The translations under genes and the position numbers were made by a program. The notes under the pieces were generated by a model that worked only from the letters and a program-made list of their open reading frames with translations, was not told the DNA's origin and made no database searches. Positions 5,779 through 8,014 of a stretch of DNA of 8,014 bases are shown here, piece by piece. The number at the start of each line of letters is the position of its first letter. Positions within the stretch are counted from its first letter, which is position 1. This DNA comes from an uncultured Emergencia sp. (GTDB lineage: Bacteria > Bacillota > Clostridia > Peptostreptococcales > Anaerovoracaceae): the NCBI GenBank assembly GCA_902476665.1, contig CABSEO010000075.1, positions 1-8,014 of the forward strand, written 5' to 3'.

Positions 5779-6765
5779 CTATGCCTCCTTCTCCCAGTCT
5801 TCAAAAAGAAGACATCTGATTTTATGAGTGCCTTGAGCGTATTCCTCAGGATGAATCTCTCTGCATTTTTCTGTACAGTGAGGACATCTTGGCGAAAATG
5901 CACAGCCTTTCGGTAAATCTGTCGGATCAGGCATCATACCATCAATAGGATGCAGTCTTTCTTCTTCCTCTTCCAGATTTGGAATGGAGCCAAAAAGCCC
6001 TACAGTATAAGGATGATGATGTTCCCCTGTAAAGATATCTTCTACCGTTCCGTATTCGATAATCTCTCCCGCATACATAACGGCTACTTTGTCACATGTC
6101 TGCGCTACAATACCCAAATCGTGGGTAATCATAATCATGGCAGTTTCCAGTTTTTCCTTCAGTTCTGTCATCATAGCCAGCACCTGAGCCTGAATCGTTA
6201 CATCAAGCGCTGTAGTCGGTTCATCAGCAATGAGGAGCTGCGGATTGCAGGCCAGTGCAATGGCGATAACCACCCTCTGCTTCATACCTCCGGAAAACTG
6301 ATGCGGATAGTCTTTTTTTCTGGAAGCTGGGATTCCAACCATTTCCAAAACTTCTTCAACTCTCTGCTCGATGACTTCTTTGCTTCTTCCCACATCATCG
6401 TGAAGCAGCAGAGACTCCGCAATCTGATCACCTACGGTCAGTACAGGATTCAGGGCAGTCATCGGATCCTGGAATATCATAGATATCTTTTCGCCACGAA
6501 TATTCTGCATTTCTTTTTCAGGGATTTCCAGAAGGTCTTTTCCCTCAAATTCAATGCCACCACCTACAATGCGAGCCGTACGTTCCGGCAGCAGCCTTAA
6601 AAGAGAAAGCGCTGTGGTTGTTTTTCCAGCTCCTGTTTCTCCAACCAGTCCCAGAGTTTCACCTCGCTCCAGATCAAATGAGATCTTATTGACTGCATAT
6701 ACAGTCTCCAAATCGGTTTTATATATCACTTCCAGGTCTTTGACCTTTAAGAAAGTTTCTTTCAT
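5779..6765 (-). CDS. oppD: Peptide ABC importer ATPase, OppD/DppD type
   Basis: A complete 328-residue ATPase, partner of the OppF-type subunit two bases downstream. It has canonical motifs: Walker A GETGAGKTT (42-50), Q-loop Gln99 in MIFQDPMTALNP, signature FSGGMKQR (157-164), Walker B LLIADEP with Asp181-Glu182, D-loop TALD and H-loop His215 in MITHDLG. FSGGM is the usual signature for this subunit type. The C-terminal domain has HPYTVGLFGSIP followed by GCAFSPRCPHCTEKC, with Cys288, Cys294, Cys297 and Cys301 plus Cys318, the pattern typical of OppD/DppD ATPases. The ATG at 6763-6765 has AAGGAAGG just upstream. The permease C gene ends 16 bases before it on the same strand. It is clearly part of the same operon. 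Confidence 0.95.
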   Translation of the reverse strand: MKETFLKVKDLEVIYKTDLETVYAVNKISFDLERGETLGLVGETGAGKTTTALSLLRLLPERTARIVGGGIEFEGKDLLEIPEKEMQNIRGEKISMIFQDPMTALNPVLTVGDQIAESLLLHDDVGRSKEVIEQRVEEVLEMVGIPASRKKDYPHQFSGGMKQRVVIAIALACNPQLLIADEPTTALDVTIQAQVLAMMTELKEKLETAMIMITHDLGIVAQTCDKVAVMYAGEIIEYGTVEDIFTGEHHHPYTVGLFGSIPNLEEEEERLHPIDGMMPDPTDLPKGCAFSPRCPHCTEKCREIHPEEYAQGTHKIRCLLFEDWEKEA

Positions 6766-6781
6766 ATGTACCTTCCTTTCT

Positions 6782-7669
6782 CTAGTTCTTCAGCTTAGGA
6801 TCCAGAGCATCTCTCAGTCCGTCTCCTGCAAGATTAAAGCTCAGTGCAGAAATCACGATAAATATGCCCGGGAAGTACAGCAGATACGGAGCATTAAACA
6901 TATACTGTCTTGCATCGGAAAGCAGTGCACCCCACTCAGGTGAAGGCGGCTGTACACCCATACCCAGGAAGGACAGACCGCTGGCTGACAGAATCATAGC
7001 TGCAACGTTCATAGTTGTGGTTACAATAATCGGTCCCAGCGCATTAGGAACCACATATTTCAGAATGATTCTCAGATCAGAGCCTCCATAGGATTTTGCG
7101 GCTTCAATATAGTCCATATCCACAACTGTCAGAACTACAGAACGGACCATTCTTACCATATTAGGTACACAGGAGATAGTAATTGCAATCAGAAGGTTGG
7201 TCAGGTTTGCACCAAGAGCCGCCACAACAGCCAGAGACAGCAGAATCGGCGGTACTGTCATGACAACATCAGTCACACGCATGATAATATTGTCTATGGT
7301 TTTTCCGTAAAAGCCTGCAACAGCCCCCAGAAAGCCTCCAATGATCAGTGAAAAGATACTGGTAGATACGCCAATCCACAGGGAAAATCTGGAACCGTGA
7401 ACTACACGGGCAAAAACATCTCTGCCAAGCTCATCAGTGCCGAACCAGTGTTCTGCACTAGGTCCCTGCAGTCTGATAGAAGGATTGTTGGTAACACACA
7501 TCTCATAAGGCACAATCAAATCTGCACAGATGGCCATGAGAAGTACAATAATCAAAAGAATCAGTCCCAGCATGGCAGTCTTGCTTTTTCTATATCTGCG
7601 CCAGATCTCTTTTATCTGGCTGTTCTTTTTAGAGTCATTCAGTGTTCTGCTCATTGTCATTTCGCTCAT
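6782..7669 (-). CDS. oppC: Peptide ABC importer permease, OppC/DppC type
   Basis: An inner-membrane permease subunit of 295 residues from the preferred start. An N-terminal cytoplasmic tail precedes the first membrane segment (about 33-54). Next comes the family segment HWFGTDELGRDVFARV (74-89), characteristic of OppC/DppC. Further hydrophobic segments lie at about 97-120, 140-168, 211-236 and 263-284. The ATPase-docking EAA loop is YIEAAKSYGGSDLR (187-200), followed by VVPNALGPI. The start at 7669 has AAAGGAG (7677-7683) seven bases upstream. A longer in-frame start at 7690 (302 residues) overlaps the permease B stop as TGATG but lacks a well-placed ribosome binding site, so the shorter form is preferred. 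It pairs with permease B to form the translocation channel. Confidence 0.93.
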   Translation of the reverse strand: MSEMTMSRTLNDSKKNSQIKEIWRRYRKSKTAMLGLILLIIVLLMAICADLIVPYEMCVTNNPSIRLQGPSAEHWFGTDELGRDVFARVVHGSRFSLWIGVSTSIFSLIIGGFLGAVAGFYGKTIDNIIMRVTDVVMTVPPILLSLAVVAALGANLTNLLIAITISCVPNMVRMVRSVVLTVVDMDYIEAAKSYGGSDLRIILKYVVPNALGPIIVTTTMNVAAMILSASGLSFLGMGVQPPSPEWGALLSDARQYMFNAPYLLYFPGIFIVISALSFNLAGDGLRDALDPKLKN

Positions 7670-7676
7670 TTTATCT

Positions 7677-7683
7677 CTCCTTT
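7677..7683 (-). promoter_or_regulatory. Ribosome binding site deciding the start of permease C
   Basis: AAAGGAG on the minus strand lies seven bases before the ATG at 7667-7669 and downstream of the alternative ATG at 7688-7690. Initiation seven codons inside the longest open frame is therefore favoured. Confidence 0.7.
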
Positions 7684-7689
7684 CGCCCA

Positions 7690-8014
7690 TCAGTTCTTAT
7701 ATTTTGCCTTAATACGAGGATCTATGTAGGCATACAGGATATCCAGGCAGAACAGCACCGCCAGGAACAGAGTGGCCGCCATAACCGTCGGCGTGTCCTT
7801 CTGTCTGATGGAATTTACAATCAGCATGCCAAGCCCCGGAACGCCAAATACAGTTTCAACAATCACTGAACCACCAAGACTTGCGCCGAAGTTCATGCCC
7901 ATAGCGGTAACAACAGGAAGCAGAGCGTTTTTCAGAGCGTGTTTCCATATAATGGTCTTTTCCGGAGCACCTTTTGATTTAGCTGTCCTGATATAGTCCT
8001 GTCTGATGGTCTCC
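7690..8014 (-). CDS. oppB: Peptide ABC importer permease, OppB/DppB type, C-terminal fragment
   Basis: The frame is open from the right window edge to TGA at 7690-7692, giving 107 residues. The visible part begins ETIRQDYIRTAKSKGAPEKT and continues KHALKNALLPVVTAMGMNFG. This is the ATPase-docking EAA loop of OppB/DppB permeases (DYIRTAKSKG), followed by the membrane segment leading to GGSVIVETVFGVPGLGMLIV and a final hydrophobic helix (VMAATLFLAVLFCLDILYAYIDPRIK). The VETVFxxPGLGxL segment is a strong family mark. The internal ATG at 7900-7902 is not a start, because the family sequence continues upstream of it to the edge. The stop overlaps an ATG of permease C by one base. The first two thirds, and probably the peptide-binding protein gene and operon promoter, lie beyond the window. 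Confidence 0.92.
   Translation of the reverse strand, partial: ETIRQDYIRTAKSKGAPEKTIIWKHALKNALLPVVTAMGMNFGASLGGSVIVETVFGVPGLGMLIVNSIRQKDTPTVMAATLFLAVLFCLDILYAYIDPRIKAKYKN

Noticed and set aside
5950..6600. 216-codon open frame on the plus strand
   Set aside because: It is antisense to ATPase D. Its sequence mirrors the shadow frame over ATPase F, as expected for two related genes read backward.
1..8014. CRISPR array, tRNA or rRNA gene, phage or defence genes
   Set aside because: I saw no regularly spaced repeats, tRNA-like cloverleaf, rRNA signature, integrase, transposase or defence-family motif anywhere in the window.

Overview
The window looks like chromosomal DNA from a low-to-mid GC Firmicute, most likely a gut-type member of the Clostridia (Lachnospiraceae-like). 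This rests on strong AGGAGG-type ribosome binding sites in front of nearly every gene, compact operons, intrinsic terminators with U-runs, and the protein families present. The exact taxon is an inference and was not searched. The common theme is peptide uptake and peptide breakdown.

Left end (1-300): the first 60 residues of a YegS/BmrU-type lipid (diacylglycerol) kinase are read leftward off the window edge. Its promoter overlaps the divergent promoter of the next gene.

304-1471: a complete rightward M29-family aminopeptidase forms a monocistronic unit, with a promoter at about 233-260, a strong SD, and a perfect 12-bp-stem terminator right after the stop.

1472-1967: a gene-poor stretch between two convergent genes. 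It holds four GAGTATA motifs, two of them in a near-perfect palindrome, and a long hairpin that probably ends the leftward operon. No coding region is convincing here.

1968-4730 (leftward): an M20 PepV/Sapep-type dipeptidase and an M32 (Taq-type) carboxypeptidase, separated by 15 bases. They lie directly downstream of, and on the same strand as, a peptide ABC importer.

4751-8014 (leftward): the distal part of an oligopeptide/dipeptide importer operon in the order permease B (C-terminal 107 residues only), permease C, ATPase D, ATPase F. An intrinsic terminator sits between ATPase F and the carboxypeptidase. The substrate-binding protein and the operon promoter would lie beyond the right edge.

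Working model (inference): the importer brings in peptides, the M32 carboxypeptidase trims C-terminal residues, the M20 enzyme cleaves dipeptides, and the M29 enzyme removes N-terminal residues. The terminator between the transporter and peptidases would lower peptidase expression relative to the transporter. I found no clear previously undescribed system. The points most worth a second look are the repeat cluster at 1618-1787, the non-canonical ABC signature in ATPase F, and the terminator placed just upstream of the carboxypeptidase start.
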